From the NCBI GenBank assembly GCA_021234155.1, contig JAJEKV010000014.1, positions 6,839,563 through 6,903,562 of the forward strand: 64,000 nucleotides of DNA. Direction: 5' to 3'. This document shows positions 45,479-59,971 of this stretch, in pieces; within the stretch, counting starts at the first letter, position 1; every line of letters starts with the position of its first letter. Both the position numbers and the translations under genes were made by a program. The notes below the pieces were generated by a model that saw only the letters and a list, made by a program, of their open reading frames with translations, was not told the DNA's origin and made no database searches. Source of the stretch: Isoetes taiwanensis (Eukaryota; Streptophyta; Lycopodiopsida; Isoetales; Isoetaceae).

Positions 45479-46509
45479 TTATCTCTGTGAACTCATTGTA
45501 TTGGGAAGGGGGGTAGAGACCTTAAAGCCGGGTAGTTGATGCTCCCAGTTAGTCTTAGTGCCGAAGTAGTAAGTTGGCTGGTTTGATCCTGTTCATACTG
45601 GCTCTTGGATTCTCTTTTCCAAGATACACATATGAGTTAATTTGACGCAAGTTATCTGCGGGGATCTTCAAGATATCCCCGAAGAACCAAGTGCTCACAT
45701 CATAGCATTTGAAATTAAATGGTTATGATTCGCAGGATAATGTGGCAAGTATTTTCATCATATACTATGAGCATGTAGCAAACACAATCTTGCATATTTA
45801 TCCAATCAGTTAACGTGTTTCTACTATGCTACCATTATGTCAAGCTAACTCGAGATGTGAGGCCAACATATGTTGAACTCATGTATAGGCAAATAGAAGG
45901 TGAAGAACATAATTCATTTTGTGTCTTAGAGATCCTTTTGAGCATGAGATTGATGGGGCATAGTTAGTCTCTTTTTGGTATTTAACAGGTTTCACTTTCT
46001 TGATTCTCATCTTTGTTGTTTATGTGCAGATGGTATGTTCAGATTGATGAGAAAAATGGGGGGCTTTTCCTGATGTCCAATTCTAATGGAAACATTCGTC
46101 ATCGTAGGGTGTTATACTTGGTCTTTTCAAATGGTATTTCCCTGTGATGCTCAAATATATTAATGTTCCTCAAACAACCCCTTTGGTAAAGTGCGTGGGA
46201 AGTTGTTACTGACGATTAAATTTGCTTTGCACTTATCTTCAAAAATTTTAGGACTTCTTTCAGAATATGGTAGTTCAATGCAAGTGAAAAAGCTTTTTCT
46301 GAGATCTGAAACTTTGTATACTTGTAGCAATGCTTCTGGAACCCTCATGAGGCCAACCCATGGTGCGACAGCACCTTGTTCATGGTAGTATACAGCTTTC
46401 CACAATACATGTTTGGTGGCAAATACGCCAAACAAACAAATAAATGGTGGGCAATGGATCGTGAGATCGTCAAAGATTAATGTGGAGGACCTCCACACTT
46501 TTCGTACTA

Positions 46510-49500
46510 TTAATGGGCAAGCTTCTGTTGTGGCCTTTCTGGTTGAATTGCTTTTTCCATGTCAACTTGTTGAACCTGAAGCTTGTGATGTGGAGAACTT
46601 GACCTTCTTCGACTGCTTGACATAATATCATATTCCCATTGAAGCAATAACGAATTTGCCATAACTCCTATTGAACTAAGCCCCATCAATGCACCAGCAA
46701 TGGAAGGTGTCAACATAACATTTACTGAAGGGAGCAACACCCCTGCTGCTACTGGAAGCCCAACCTGTTGAACAAGCAAAAGTGAGCTCAGGCAATTTAA
46801 AAATAGCTGCAAACAGTCCATTATATAAGCATAGCTCATGCCCGAACATCCCTAAGTTGCCCACATGGTGCAATTTAACTCAAATGTACAATGTCATGCT
46901 GCATTCAACAATCTGGCCTCATAGAAGCATCTTTTCAAGAGCCAGATCTTGCATCCAAAATACTTCATTGTCAGATGCATAAGACAAGCACCTTATGCCA
47001 TAACAGCATCTTGAAAAAAAGAGTAGCAGCTTATGCAACCAGGTTGTGCAGGCGGTTAGTTCGGCAAAAAGATTTTCTTCTGTCGGAAACCAAGAAATCA
47101 TAGACTTCAATAGCAGAAGTTGTCCACACCAGGATAAAGTTGTCCACACCAGGATAAAAGAATCAGAAGAGGAAATAGAAGTCAGGAAAAAGTCCAAAGC
47201 AACTATGAGGTGGTTTTTTTGCATGAATATCCTGGACCAGCTGATACCCCCATAGGTACCTTGGACCAGCTGATACCCCTATGGATACAAATAATTTTTT
47301 TTCTTTCCAACCTGTCGTGGCATAAACAATTTATTCTATGATTCCAATGAGGTTCGATGGAAAGGTGTTATCTGATACTTATGGCCAATAAGTTAAAGGG
47401 ATATAAGTTTGACTTTTCTTTAAATAAAAGTAGTATGGTTTTTTGTGGATACTGATGTGGCATAATAGATAACATCTCATACCTTCAGCTAATCATTCAC
47501 CAGTATCAAATCAAATGTCTAGCAAACGCTGGTAACTTACAATATTGTACATAAATGCCCACCAAAGGTTTTGCTTAATCTTGTCCCGTGTCATCTTGCT
47601 CAATTGTATTGCATCTACTACCTGCATTAAACATAAAAGCCATGTTTGAAAGATGTACAAAGATGAAACTAAGATAGGAAAATGAAATCATCAGGTTTCA
47701 ATGCTGTGACATCTGCAGAAAAGAGTGTTCAATTGTTCGATCGGTGTTAAAGTATGTCTAGGAACTTCTTATCTTCCTTGTCATAAGCCTCCTTGCTACA
47801 AATTAGGCTGGGCCAGGCTTTCATGCTTGGTGAATATGATATGTATAATCCAGGAAAAGGGCCTGATTCTAGTTGTTTAAGATGTTCATTGCAACAAACG
47901 CGAAAACTGAAAATAATTTAAGTGAATTAATCTTAAAGGCATCTTTTTGTCATTTTCTGGATCATACCCTAATGTAAAATATTGATCAAATAAAAATGCC
48001 AAACTTGTGCTTCTATTCCTTCTCAATATATTGATCAAATAAAAATGCCAAACTTGTGCTTCTATTCCTTCTCAATCATCGTTTTTCCCACCTCCACGGC
48101 ATGCACAATGAGTCGTATTGCTAAACCTGGTAAAATTATGCCCAGAAAAAGTAATATGGCTAGCCCCCCAGCCAAAAGAAATGTTTGCTGGAATGGAATA
48201 TGGCCGACAATCAAAAGAATGATGCCAAGCAGTCACTGAATATGCTGCCACATCCCCATATTTCCCCACAAATCCCATGTCATTATTTATGGCTTAACTT
48301 ATCATACATTTTGTCGTTCTCTCTTAAGTCATCACGATGGCCTGGAGCATCATCATTTTAGCTGAAGATCAAACCAAGCCATGCTGTGAATTGAAGAAAA
48401 TACTTAGTCAACAGTGGTCAATAAATAAAGCAGCTGGCTGATCTTCAGTCATGGGGCCACATTTCACCTTACACACATGATGATAACGTGATTGCTGCAT
48501 GCATGAAAGATGGGAATAGCTGCCAATAACATTTGTGGAAACCTCTCATCCTGTCTTGGTCACTCCTGCTCTGAGTAATAATGTGATAAAAGTGCTTGCG
48601 GTCTAAAGTACATAAACAATCTATAAAATGCATAAGGCACTCAACTGAACGAAGAGCCTATTGTCCATCTCTATGAGTTCATGCAACATATAAACCATGT
48701 AATTTGTACCTGGTATATTTTATCTCTCATCAGGACAACTGATGCTACATCACTCGCAGCAGCAACACCACTGGCCATGGCAATACCAACATGTGCTTGT
48801 GCAAGTGCTGCAGCATCATTTATACCATCACCAACCATCGCGACATTCTTATTCTTTATCTTCAGTTGTTTTATGATCTCAGCTTTCTCAGCTGGCTTTG
48901 TGTTTGCATACACCTAGTAAATCATGTGCATAGTAAATTGATAGGAAAATAATGGCACTGGCATAATGACCAAGAAATGAATCTAATTTCCGGATGTACC
49001 TTGCTGTTATCTATTCCCACTTGGGACGCAACAACTAGAGCAGGTAGTCTTTTATCACCAGATAACATAAAAGTCGATATCCCCATGTCATGAAGCCTGT
49101 TAATTGTTTCTCCTGCATCTTCACGTACCTTATCTACCACCGATATTACGCCAGCAATTTCTTCATCAATACCCACAACGACAGATGTTTGCCCATCCAG
49201 ATCTTCTGATAGCTTTGGAAAATCTCCATGTGCACCATGCCTGTGCAAGGATACATCTATGAGATTGAAGGGGAGTGGTAGAGACCAAATCACAAATACA
49301 AGATAACAAGGCAAACACATGCAGCACTGATGTTTATGCAGGCAATTCTAGGAATGACATTATTTTCTTGCCTATCACTTCGTTTTAAAACAGTATATAA
49401 CCTGTGAACCCACTCCAGTGTACCCACAGTTACTCTTTTTCCATCAACAATTGCAGATGCCCCAGATCCCGGTTCTTGCTCAAAAGACCTGTCTTCAACC

Positions 49501-52500
49501 TGTTCAATGCATAATACATTAGTTTCTATTGCCTCCCTGAAGTGAAATTTCGTACTATTTTAAACCAAAGTCTTAATACATGTCAAGTAAAGGTGATGAT
49601 GTGCCATAACATGGCATACATATTACTTAGACTGAAATATTTCTCTGAGTTTCTAACCATTAGGACACAAGTTAAAATGTTGGCTTAAGGAAATGCTAGC
49701 TTCTTACCATGGCAGGACGACAGTTTGCAGCTGATGCAGCAGCCACTACTGCCTTCCCAATTGGGTGTGTTGTATTACGTTCCACAGCTGAAGCTAACGC
49801 TAGGAGTTCTTTGATCGCCCAGTCTGCATCACTGACACCAAGAAGACCATGCCAATCAAACAAAATCAGGAACACTTCTAGCCACCTACAGGTGTAAGTC
49901 ATCCCAACCTATGCACAACTATTTGGAAAGCATTTGCCATGGGATTCACATTCACATTCGTCACTACTGGTTTCCCGACAGTTAGGGTTCCTGTCTTGTC
50001 AAAGACAATTGTATCAATCGACGAAAGGTTCTCCAAAATATCACCTCCACGTATTAGCAGGCCTTTTCTTGCTCCCAAGGACGTGCCTACCTAAGGTTGT
50101 TTTAAATTTCTTTAAAAAAAAAGTCATAATAACAACAGAAATCATACTAGAAATGAATACCAGAACGGCTGTCGGAGTTGCAAGGCCGAGAGCACAGGGA
50201 CATGCTATTACCTGATATATAAAGCTTGTCTATAATTTCATGTTATTCAATAATGTTGAACAAAGTCCATACTTACCAATACATTACAAGCGAGCTGCAA
50301 TGCGACTAAAAGAACCTTGCCAGCAGGAATTACTGATGGGAACAGTTGTGGTCCTAATGTGCTCCAAAATGAGAATGTTGTGGCAGACAAGGCCATGACA
50401 CCATAGCAAAAGTTACCAGCCACCTAGTAAAACTCAATGTTAATAGCTATTAAAGATAGGCTATTGCCTATCTGTTAGTCTTATATGCCAAACTCTAAGA
50501 GTGCATTCAGGTACTGCATCAGTGAGAATAGAGCCTAGCTTCAGGGGATCTCCTATCACAGTTTGATCTAACTCTTATGTTGCATTCTTCGAAATTGTAT
50601 AAACTTCACCCTAATATATATCTGCAGAATATTTAGCAATGTCAACCTTGTCAACAAGTCGCTGAATTGGAGCTTCCCTTGTTTGTGCATCCTCCACCAT
50701 ACGCACGATGTCTCCAATCATAGTTTCTCCACCAGGTCGTTTTGCTTCAACTGTCAGTGTCCCATTGTGATTGATTGTACCAGCTGTAACCTCATCCTGA
50801 CCAAAAGAAGAGCACATTATCCAAAATATAAAGAAGCAGTGGGAGAAGTCAACGAGATTTAGTGTTGAAAAGTACACTTGATTTATGATGTAAAATGCAT
50901 CATCTTGTGTTATGCTAAAAGAAATGAAAGTGTTCCAATGAGTACTGATTTTTATGTGAGATAATTGGTTATGTATAAAATTCTGTACTTCCCAAAACTT
51001 ACCCCAGCCTGTTTTAATACAGGTAGGGGTTCTCCTGTCAAGCTCGATTCATCTGTTGTACTTTTCCCACCCCTTACAACCCCATCAACTGGCACCCGGT
51101 CCTGACATATTACGACCATAATGTCAAATCATCGTCCAAAAATTAGAAATGCACAACAGATCATAATGAGAATGTTCACCCCAGGGAGTACAACCACTAA
51201 ATCGCCAACATGAACTGTATCGCAAGGAACTTCAATACTAGATGACTGTTCTACATCATTACCCACAAGAAGTCGAGCCTTCTTTGGTAGGTAATCCAAA
51301 AGGGCTTCCATGTCACTGCTGGTTTGGAGCTTTGCTCTCTCTTCAACTGCTCTGCCTAAAAGAACAAAAGCTAGCAACATCACAGGCTCCTCAAAAAATG
51401 TCTGCCAACCCTGGGAACCAAATGGCGAATCTCAATGTCTGTAGCCTTGCTATACTGAAGTGTCAAAATTCCAAGCTTTATAAAAGACAGAAGTATTGAC
51501 ATGCAAAATATAACAAGTCAACATGAACATATACTAGACACAATATCCCACGAAGTAGTTATATAGTTGAAAGTATGGTTGCTCAGTGGGACTTTTACAG
51601 CTGAAATGTGAATGTTTCCAAAGCATATGGGTGTGTAACAGGGGAAATTTCTCCTAGTCATATTACAGTTAACTTCAGCAAGGGAGTACTGCCGCTTGAT
51701 GGTACCATTTTTCAGCTGAAATTTTGAATCTTTTGAAAGCAAATTGGATGTAAAGTCCGAGGAAAAAGTTATTCTCAAGCATATAACACTAATTCAGGCT
51801 TGCATATATGAGAAGCGCCACATGAAAAATAGAAAGAAATAAGTACCAGCACTCAGTATAAGAACATTCTTACCAATGTAGGCATAAATGCCGCAACCAT
51901 GCTAACTGCAAATGATGACGTTGCCCCCAAACCAACAAGGGTATTCATATTTGGTGCCCTTCGTATAAGACTTTTCCAACCATCAACAAGAACCTTAAAG
52001 CCAGGCCCAGCCAGCGCAACGAGACAAAGGGACATCTGAAATCCCACAGAATGAGAAAAATGTAACCATGATGGCAAAGCCTTACCAAAGAAATGACAGC
52101 CATGGCCAAGGACGCAAACTGCCAAAAGTGTCCAAGCAACTGCCAATCTCTTACCTACATGATGTCCAGAATCATGCTGTGAGTTAGTGCTAAAACTGCA
52201 AAAAAAGAAAGTTTCATAAATAGCTTCAGTACCACTGTCTTTAAGTCTTGCTAATCTCTCGTCTCTTTTCTGAAGGAGGGATGAAGCAACCTTTCCCCTG
52301 CCTGCAGATATTTAACCTGAATCTTTAGCAAAGAAACAACTAGGTTTTGTAGATAACAATAACAACATAGTGACAGCCTTCACATAAGGGCTGAGATTGC
52401 TTTAGATAGGAGAGCCGCCTCCAAAGCAATGTTCAAAAGATAAGCTAAGCTAACATTACTTGGCAAAGGTCAACACTGCAGGGAAGATGATGCTTTGTTT

Positions 52501-55479
52501 TTCATTGAAGGAAAATGGGCTCGAGAGAGTTTAAGCACATCGTTCAGCTGTTTAAATGATGGTAGATAGGCATTCGCAATGATACATAATGCTACCACTT
52601 CATATGCAGAGTACAATATAATAATGAAAGCAGTTGAGATGCAAATGCAAATGCTATCATAAATCCTGCAGCTACTAACCAGTCAAAGTGCTATATAGCA
52701 TGATTACAATCCCATGTTCCATGCCAGGACTAACCACATAGATACTCAAGTGTGATGTTCATCTGGAAACAGTTTCTGGCAGGAAAACTTGGATTGGCCT
52801 ACTGTTGCACTCATGGCCAGCTTGGTGAGTTGTTTATGAATCCCATAGCCGGCTCCTAGATAGAATTTTAGGGAACATTTAGGCATGATTCAGATTCAGC
52901 AGGGTAGAACCATAACCTAATCAAAATTGAGCTAAAATCTTACACTTTAATTTAAAAGGGAGTGCCAAAGCTATTACTAAATATTCCCCAATCGATATTG
53001 ATCACTAGATGGTTGCGCACATTACCATGAATGTAGAAGCATAGCCCGTTACTTAATTAGGGCGTATTGATATATAGTTAGTCAAACTTATGTATATGTA
53101 AGTAGTTTCTCCCATCTCCGTATCTGGCCCAGCATTCCGCAATCTCTACAAATAAATGCAAGCCGTTTGTACAAATTATTTTTGCCATGATATGAAAATC
53201 ATTCAATGGTAGCAAGAGCAAACGGATTCCTAAAGTATCACATGCTGGCCTGAGCAAGGTGCTCTAATGTATCGGTTATCTAAAATGTCTATCCAAATGT
53301 GCCATTCTTGAATGGCCATTATACAAGAAAATTAAAATCCAAGTCTTTCCACTTATGTTACTGAACAAAATCACCATTTGTTTGTACGACAAAACAGTGA
53401 GATTGATAACTCAAATATCCATAAAATGCCAGATTTACACTGCCCAGAAATGGTAATCTCAAAGCTTTCTTTGTAAGCTTATTGTCGTATTTAATCATTT
53501 CTTATGTGTAAATGACCAGCCGTGGTGGTCTTCTGCCCATGAAATTTCAACATCAGTTGACCTCTGCATCATACTGCAACTTCTGCCATGCAACCATGCA
53601 GACATTGTTAAGTTAATGAATCTGATTGCCAAATACTGCGCAGTTTGCAATCACAATAAACCCTTTGATTGCTAGATCAAAGCAAACTACAGCCCTCAGG
53701 AAGGGAAAGACAGTTTAAAACCACGTCTCCCTTGGATATAATATGAAATATATAATTCCATTCTTCTTAGCTCAGTGCGCCAAGAAAAGTGCAGATTTCT
53801 TGAACAATTACATGCACTAAAATAACTATCCAAGCAAGGGACAGCATTTCAAATTTGAGCTTTGCACCATTATCTGCGTTATAAAATACAATTATGACAC
53901 TAAACAACTCTACCTCCCAAACTTCTACTTGATAAGTCTCAAAGTTCAGTGCAAAATAAAGTGAAGATGATGAATCAATGACAAACCTCGTACAGCGGAA
54001 TTGAAGCCACAGCTGGTCAAGTGCTTTGCCAGTTTTTCACCAAGCTCCGCAGTAACAATAGCATCTTTAATGATCTGAATTATAGCTGTCTCTGTTGCTA
54101 GGTTCACGGTCGCAAGTGCAACTTCTGGCTGATGAATAAAACAACAGAACCTTAAATCTCAAAACCGTATAACCCAATATAGTAAATAAAAGAAAACACA
54201 AAGCACAGGTTGAAACTCTTATCGACATATCAAAGCAATTGGTACCAACTAACAGACTGACATGCCAACTTTAGCAGTTGCAACCTGAGATTCCAATATC
54301 CTTTTAACTGATGATGCACAGCCTCCACATGACATTCCCTGCAAATGCAAACATCTCATCAGATTAACATATCACACTTCTTTCAGCATTCCAAAAGAAA
54401 AATAAGGCAATCTCTGCTGAATCCTTTGTTTCTCAATATTGCATATAGATATATAATAACTAAAACCTCATGCAACCTGTTTTGTAATAGATTAGCTAGT
54501 TTAATCTCAATATTTTACTTCAAAGTCAGGGCAGTCAAAACAGACACAAAAGTGACAGTGGAAAAACCCCAAAGACCTATTGTCTGAGCTTGGTTTCAAA
54601 CAGGAGTATGCAGATGTTATTTTTAATTTCCGTTAGTGGACAAGGTGAATTGCTATGTCCTATGTCCTTTGCTGTGAGGCATCATGAAAAGTTTGACCTA
54701 TATTAAGGTGACATTCTACATTTAGATGGGTTCATGAAGGCGTCAGGACAATCTACCAGCTGGAGTTGACCATCTTGTTTCCAACATAAAGGAAGATAAA
54801 ACTGAACAATTTCGACAATCAAATACTACCTTTTCAAGATAGTGAAGACATAGGCTAAACAAAGTTTGAAACAGGGTAATTGCTTACATACCCCAACATC
54901 AAGAATTATAATGCCATCACTGCCGGGGAATGATGGTGCAGATGCATCATCGTGCCCAGTACCTATAGCTTGTGTGCTGGTGGAGAATTTACCATATCCA
55001 TCCCCACCTCCACCTCCACCCCCAGGGTAACTGCCTCCAAATCCAGAACCACCACCACCAATAGCAACTGCATTCGAAATGTTCCCAAGAGGAAGCAATC
55101 TCCTTCCACAATGGCAACGCATGCAAGCAGCAGCCTTCATCAAAATTCCCATTTGGGTCTGCCATGACACGCCTTTTAATCTGCATGCATTGTTAAAACC
55201 TTCTTCACCTCCTACAGATGCTGCTACAATTGGCCATTTGGCATTTTTAAACCTGTTCGCATTAGCAATCTTGGATTTAAAACAAGCTCCCTTAGAGCAT
55301 GCTACCTTGACAGAGAGCTGCAAAGGCCAATTCGAAGCCCATATCGAAGATGCAACAAGCTGAGGAGGATTTGAGGAGCCCCTGGCTGACAACATTCGTT
55401 TGATTCCAATCGGGAGAGCAGGGCATTTGGGTACTGCTCGAAGTCCTGTTATGGTGTAGGTTTGGCCGGATTGGGCCAT
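46510..55479 (-). CDS. PAA1: Chloroplast-envelope Cu+ transporting P1B-type ATPase (PAA1/HMA6 type), 17 exons
   Basis: Pumps Cu+ into the plastid stroma, supplying plastocyanin and Cu/Zn superoxide dismutase. Exons (high to low): 55479-54892, 54338-54285, 54128-53987, 52301-52233, 52154-51874, 51410-51180, 51101-51003, 50796-50647, 50423-50277, 50211-50161, 50090-49909, 49831-49708, 49499-49402, 49240-49000, 48913-48710, 47621-47541, 46764-46510. They join in frame to 998 residues. The N-terminus looks like a transit peptide, then a Gly-rich stretch typical of PAA1, then the metal-binding domain with MSCGGC split by an intron. Catalytic motifs present: TGEP, the CPC transport motif in helix 6, phosphorylation site DKTGT, NTTHPIG, MLSGDK and MVGDGIND. 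Family length is about 950. The ATG at 55479 is the first in frame. One 77-base intron (49832-49908) is needed to keep the frame. The largest intron, 52302-53986, holds nothing recognisable. Assignment to PAA1 rather than PAA2 rests on the Gly-rich stretch and C-terminal similarity. Confidence 0.94.
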
Positions 55480-56256
55480 CGCCCTCTTCTTTTCCTATCT
55501 GTCTGATCAGCTCCAGCTTCCTGCCCTGCTGATAACATTGTAAATTCAACACCGCGTGTTTGCACTGTTCTGATTGGCCGTTTTAATTCATGCTATGTTG
55601 ACTATTTTCCTCGTGCGTTATTTAAATGTCCCTCATTGAACATGAAATACAGCCATCAATTTAGGTTGTGCATCTACATTGTATGTCTCAATTGACCGGG
55701 CAAAATAGGGGGTCCAATTAGGGGCAATTCGGGCAGGGAAACTCTTAGGCGAGGCCAAGGGCAACTTAGGCAGTGGGGTGAGGGTTAAATTTGAATGTTG
55801 AGTACCACTCTGAAGGCATCTAACCATGCAGAAGATGGCACTTTATTTTATAGTCATTCAAATTTAAAAACAATGTAGCCCTTCACCAGATGCCAATTAT
55901 GCATTATGTAGCCCTTCACCATATGCATTATATATAATTTTTATTTATTTATTTAGCTATATATCGTCAAATACCATATAGAAACCTTCGTTTAATTTAA
56001 TATCCAACTGATTTTTCTGCTGATCAAACAGCTCCGGATCTGTATTGCGATTAAAAAATGATATGTTCCAGCTACGTGTTTATTGCAAACTCGCCGTTTC
56101 TTGCCCTTAAACTCCATATTTTTGTGTATTAGAAAAGGCGCACATGATTTTTATACTTCTGCCAATTCATTCCACTTTCCTAACTATGAAGATCCCAATT
56201 TTTTCTAAACTGGCAGGATGGAGCAGTTTAATACGCAGTCTAAGCTTAATGTACTA

Positions 56257-56408
56257 GGTAATTGCCCAGAGGAGGCTCATTCCACCCTGTAAAGGGCTCT
56301 GGTGGCGCCGCCAGATGAGGCGGAGCATGAGCAGCGAGTGCGCCGCTGAGTCTGATGGCGCCGTCGGAGCCCTTTACAGGCGGAATGAGCCGAGTCTGGG
56401 CAATTACC
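56257..56408. mobile_element. GC-rich fold-back (MITE-like) element
   Basis: A 152-bp near-palindrome. The left arm begins GGTAATTGCCCAGA and the right arm ends TCTGGGCAATTACC. The arms pair over about 50 bp through CTCATTCC and GTAAAGGGCTC. It is much richer in GC than its surroundings. No target duplication is obvious and it is non-coding. 55480-56256, the upstream side of the copper ATPase gene, shows no clear promoter elements. Confidence 0.8.
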
Positions 56409-56414
56409 GGACGT

Positions 56415-57069
56415 AATGACCAAATGGTTCAAATTTCCAAAAACAGTTTTGCTTGATCCGGCCCTGAGATCCTGCAGATTTTACTTCAAATACTGCTAGT
56501 TCTAGTTTCCAGCATAGGCCTTGCATACTGCTTCTGGCTTCCCGCACAAATAGATGAAGAAAAAGTTTGCAAAAAATAGATGAAGCAAATAGATAAGCAT
56601 GGAAGCAGCAAATGATGTCTACGGGCATGGCAGCTATAGCTTTAATCCTCTCTGAGTTAGTTCTACCCTTCTAGACCCCTTTAATCTGTTGGATCGATAC
56701 CTTCTCAAATCTGTAGCTCCGGCGGTGGCAGAGCTGGTGAATCGATGCCTTCTCAGTTGTTACACTGCAAACTTGCTCAAATCCTTCTAGACCTCCTCCT
56801 CAAATCTGCAAACCTTCTAGACCTCCTCAAATCTGTAGGTCCGGCAGTAGCAGAGCTGGTGGATCGATGCTTGCGCTGCAAATAGCCGAAAACAGAAGGA
56901 GAAACCTAACGCTGATTAGAGAGAAATAGAAGCAAACCTAACCTGTGATGCAAATGGCCAAAAACAGGGGCTAGTGGCGGGGAAAGGGGGCTCGTGGCGG
57001 CACCGCTCCAAACTATTGCGCCCTATAATCTTAAGCGAATATTGCCATAATTTGAACCATTTGGCCATT
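56415..57069. repeat. Inverted repeat pair bounding about 655 bp
   Basis: AATGACCAAATGGTTCAAATT at the left end and its complement with one mismatch at the right end (57049-57069). The interior has a 45-bp segment (TCAAATCTGTAG...TCGATGC) present twice, at about 56706-56748 and 56827-56870. It may be a transposon remnant. 57070-57833 shows no gene. Confidence 0.5.
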
Positions 57070-57851
57070 ATGAATTAATTCTGGCGTTGCAAGAGGAAAC
57101 ATATGCTGGAAAGAGTTGGGAGCCCTAAATTGGCAATTACCTGATCTGCAAAAACCGAGGGAAGCAAGCGATTGGGTCTGTGGGGATTGCCCATCAAGGA
57201 AATTCCGATCCAAAATAATAGCTTCTTATCCCCTTATTCTTTGCATAACATCTACATTCGTTAGAGTGTCAAAATTTGTCAAGTCCTTCAATTCTCAGAT
57301 CTATTTCATCAATCCAGCAGATCCGAAACCTTTTCCCACCTGTGAAACAATTTCTAGCATTGGATTTTAGCTCTGAATCTTCTAATCGTCAAAAGGGAAA
57401 AAAAAATGTTGATCTGGTCTTTATATATCAAAAGCCGCGTCTAATTTCTGGATCCCGGTGGAAGTTCGACCTGGTTAAAGTAACTTTTCTATAAATATGA
57501 TTATATATTATTCTTCTCTTTGTAGGAGAGGACATGCTTAGATGGGTGGCCCTGCTCAGTTGGATCTGATTGTCCACTGGGTTTTTTATTCCTGTCTCTG
57601 TATTGTATTATGTATTATGATGGAGTGTTATTAATAAAGTCTGACGTCCTTCAAAAAAAAATAATAATAATAATTTGACGTTCCGATCAAAAGCCCATAT
57701 AATTTTTCAATGAACTATCGATGCAGCATCATACATTTTAGCATTGAATTAAAACTTTTTTGGCATGAAATCATAGTTGAGTATTTGGGATTTCAGAGCA
57801 TAAGATCATCTGCATTTTTAATTTACTCTGTGTAAAATGATTTGTTCTTTT

Positions 57852-59297
57852 TTTTTTTTTTTTTGAAGAATATAGGAATATATTAAACCACTAGAATGTG
57901 ATCAAGTACAATGATAAGTGTGGTGCTAAGAAATGAAGTGCCCATCATGATTCACAATCTGTAGGAATGTCGACCAAATTTCCCGCTTAACTGTGCCAGA
58001 CAAGCTTGAGACTTGGTAAGCCTGCCACAACTTATGCCTCAAGATCGGAACCAACCGAAAAGGGCTAAGCACCGCATTCGGAAGACCTTCTCTCCGCCTT
58101 TTCCAAATCAACCACGAAGCCAAGCTCGCACAAATGGAACGCCTTCTTTGCTTGGCCACCGACCAACCGCTAGGAAAGACTCCCATGAGAAGCTTCGACG
58201 ATCACGGTGAAGACCCAAAGAGGGCTCTCACCCGGGACCAAGCTGCCCCTACCTCTATGCATAGGACAAAGCGGTGCTCAATGGTCTCTCGGCCTCCCAC
58301 ATAGAGGGCATGTTTCCGCTACACGAGGCTTGAACACCGTGTACTCGGACATTCACCCCGAGGGGCTACGGTGCAAGATCTGCCATAAAAGGGCAGTTTT
58401 TAGGAGGAGGCAATGTATTCCACGCCCACTTCCACATGGCGGGCCACTTACTCCCGGAAGCTTAAGTGACCACTTATCCGAAGCGGCAATGTGTCTGAGG
58501 CTAGAAGCCCATAAGCCGATGCTACAAACCGAGATGCATCAAGTCCACTATGTGACTTCCAAACGCCATTGACTTGAGAAGACAAGCGCAATGGAATAGC
58601 ATTCGCAATTCGCCCAAGTCCGAATGTCCCAAATAAGAAGGCCAAATCGATCCTTAAAAACTCCCACGGCACCGATGACCCTCCCAATACCATCCACGGA
58701 TGGATGTTACCCCCGCAAAGAATCCATCGGCGCCGAAAATACCGGGTGTAGGGAAGAGGCCAAGGGAGATCACGAGAATCCAAGGGTACCCAAAGAAAGG
58801 GCGATGAGGCTACCATACACACCCGCTAGGGTCCAATGAAAAGAGAACCTTGACCACCTTCCAGGCCTTGAGGAGACCTTTAAGAAAAGGCGAAGCATGA
58901 GGGAATGGCCGCAAATCCTCAAAACAGCCCCACGGCAAGCGGCCGGAATTGCCGGCTTCCTAAACACAATAGAGTGGCCCGGCGCGGCGTACCCAACAGA
59001 GCCAATCCACGGGGATTGTTGCTCCTGCAACAACTGCCAGATGAATTTCGACACCAGAACCTTCGTGTGCAAGGACACATCAAGCATACCTAAGCCCCCC
59101 GCCTTTCTGGGACGCACACACTTCCACCATGCGACCTTCACTGTAGCCCCCTCCTCATTTCCTCCCCAAACAAAATTGCGAATGGTGTCATCCAACTCCT
59201 TAACCACACTTTCTGGCGCAAGTATGCAGGAGGCTGCGTAAACATGAGTGCTACAGAGCACTGACTTGGCTACCAGAATCCTACCAGCCATGGTGAG
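57852..59297 (-). mobile_element. 5'-truncated L1-like LINE with poly(A) tail and 18-bp target duplication
   Basis: The minus strand encodes the C-terminal RT region (MAGRILVAKSVLCSTHVY near 59290, a FVWGG motif, KAGGLGMLDV) and then a zf-RVT-like end (CPLCGRPRDH near 58300). The 3' end on the minus strand is poly(A), seen as a T run at about 57848-57864. The 18-bp direct repeat AAAATGATTTGTTCTTTT lies at 57834-57851 and 59298-59315 and defines both boundaries. The coding part has frameshifts and is dead. Unlike the LINEs in the dynein introns it has an ordinary poly(A) tail, so it is a different lineage. Confidence 0.93.
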
Positions 59298-59971
59298 AAA
59301 ATGATTTGTTCTTTTATTCCGGCCGCATTTGACATATCTTATGTTCGACACTATTGCTTATGCGCTTTGCAAATTTCAACACGAACCCCCGGTTATCAAC
59401 CATCCGATCGAACAGTTATACGCTCGCATCATCATTGGTCAAAGCCCACATTTGTAGAAACTAGCTCCCAATATACGCCATCAGAAAATGTGCATTTTTT
59501 ATGACTTAGAATATAAAATTCCCATTTGACTCCTTCTTTTTTTAAGGCTTTTGCCTATTTTTTAATATATCATGGTGCCTGGAATTTAGGTTTTGCTTAA
59601 ACTAGCATAATGTTATGCTTTTACAAACTTATAGGATTTTGAAGAAAAAATCCTCTGATTTGTCGGGCTTAGTAGATGTTTTACAAAATTCTCATCGAAA
59701 GTTTTCTGGGATCTACTTTAGAAACCAGATTTTTCTAGCTTTAATTGAAAATTCTAGGAAGAACGCCCCAATCCCCCCTCCCCTCTCCCTCCCCCTTCCC
59801 CCCTTTTCCCCTTCCTCCACCCCCCTGGCAACATATACTTAAAAGAAAATGAAAACAAAACTGACATAACGCTTCAGATCTTATACATTTCCATGTTGTT
59901 CATGATAAATAATACAATATTATATTCTTTAGTTTCAATTCTAACTCTTTGGAGAATGTCTTTATCCCTTT

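Noticed and set aside
46160-46498. 112-codon minus-strand frame downstream of the copper ATPase, with a faint resemblance to the end of Copia RNase H
   Set aside because: The resemblance is limited to a few residues (LPKGLFEEH), and no catalytic motif or neighbouring pol sequence supports it.
49832-49908. Apparent stop and frame break in the copper ATPase between the DKTGT exon and the next exon
   Set aside because: A 77-base intron with donor CATAG/GTTGGG and acceptor GTGTCAG restores the frame and the expected sequence, so the gene is intact.
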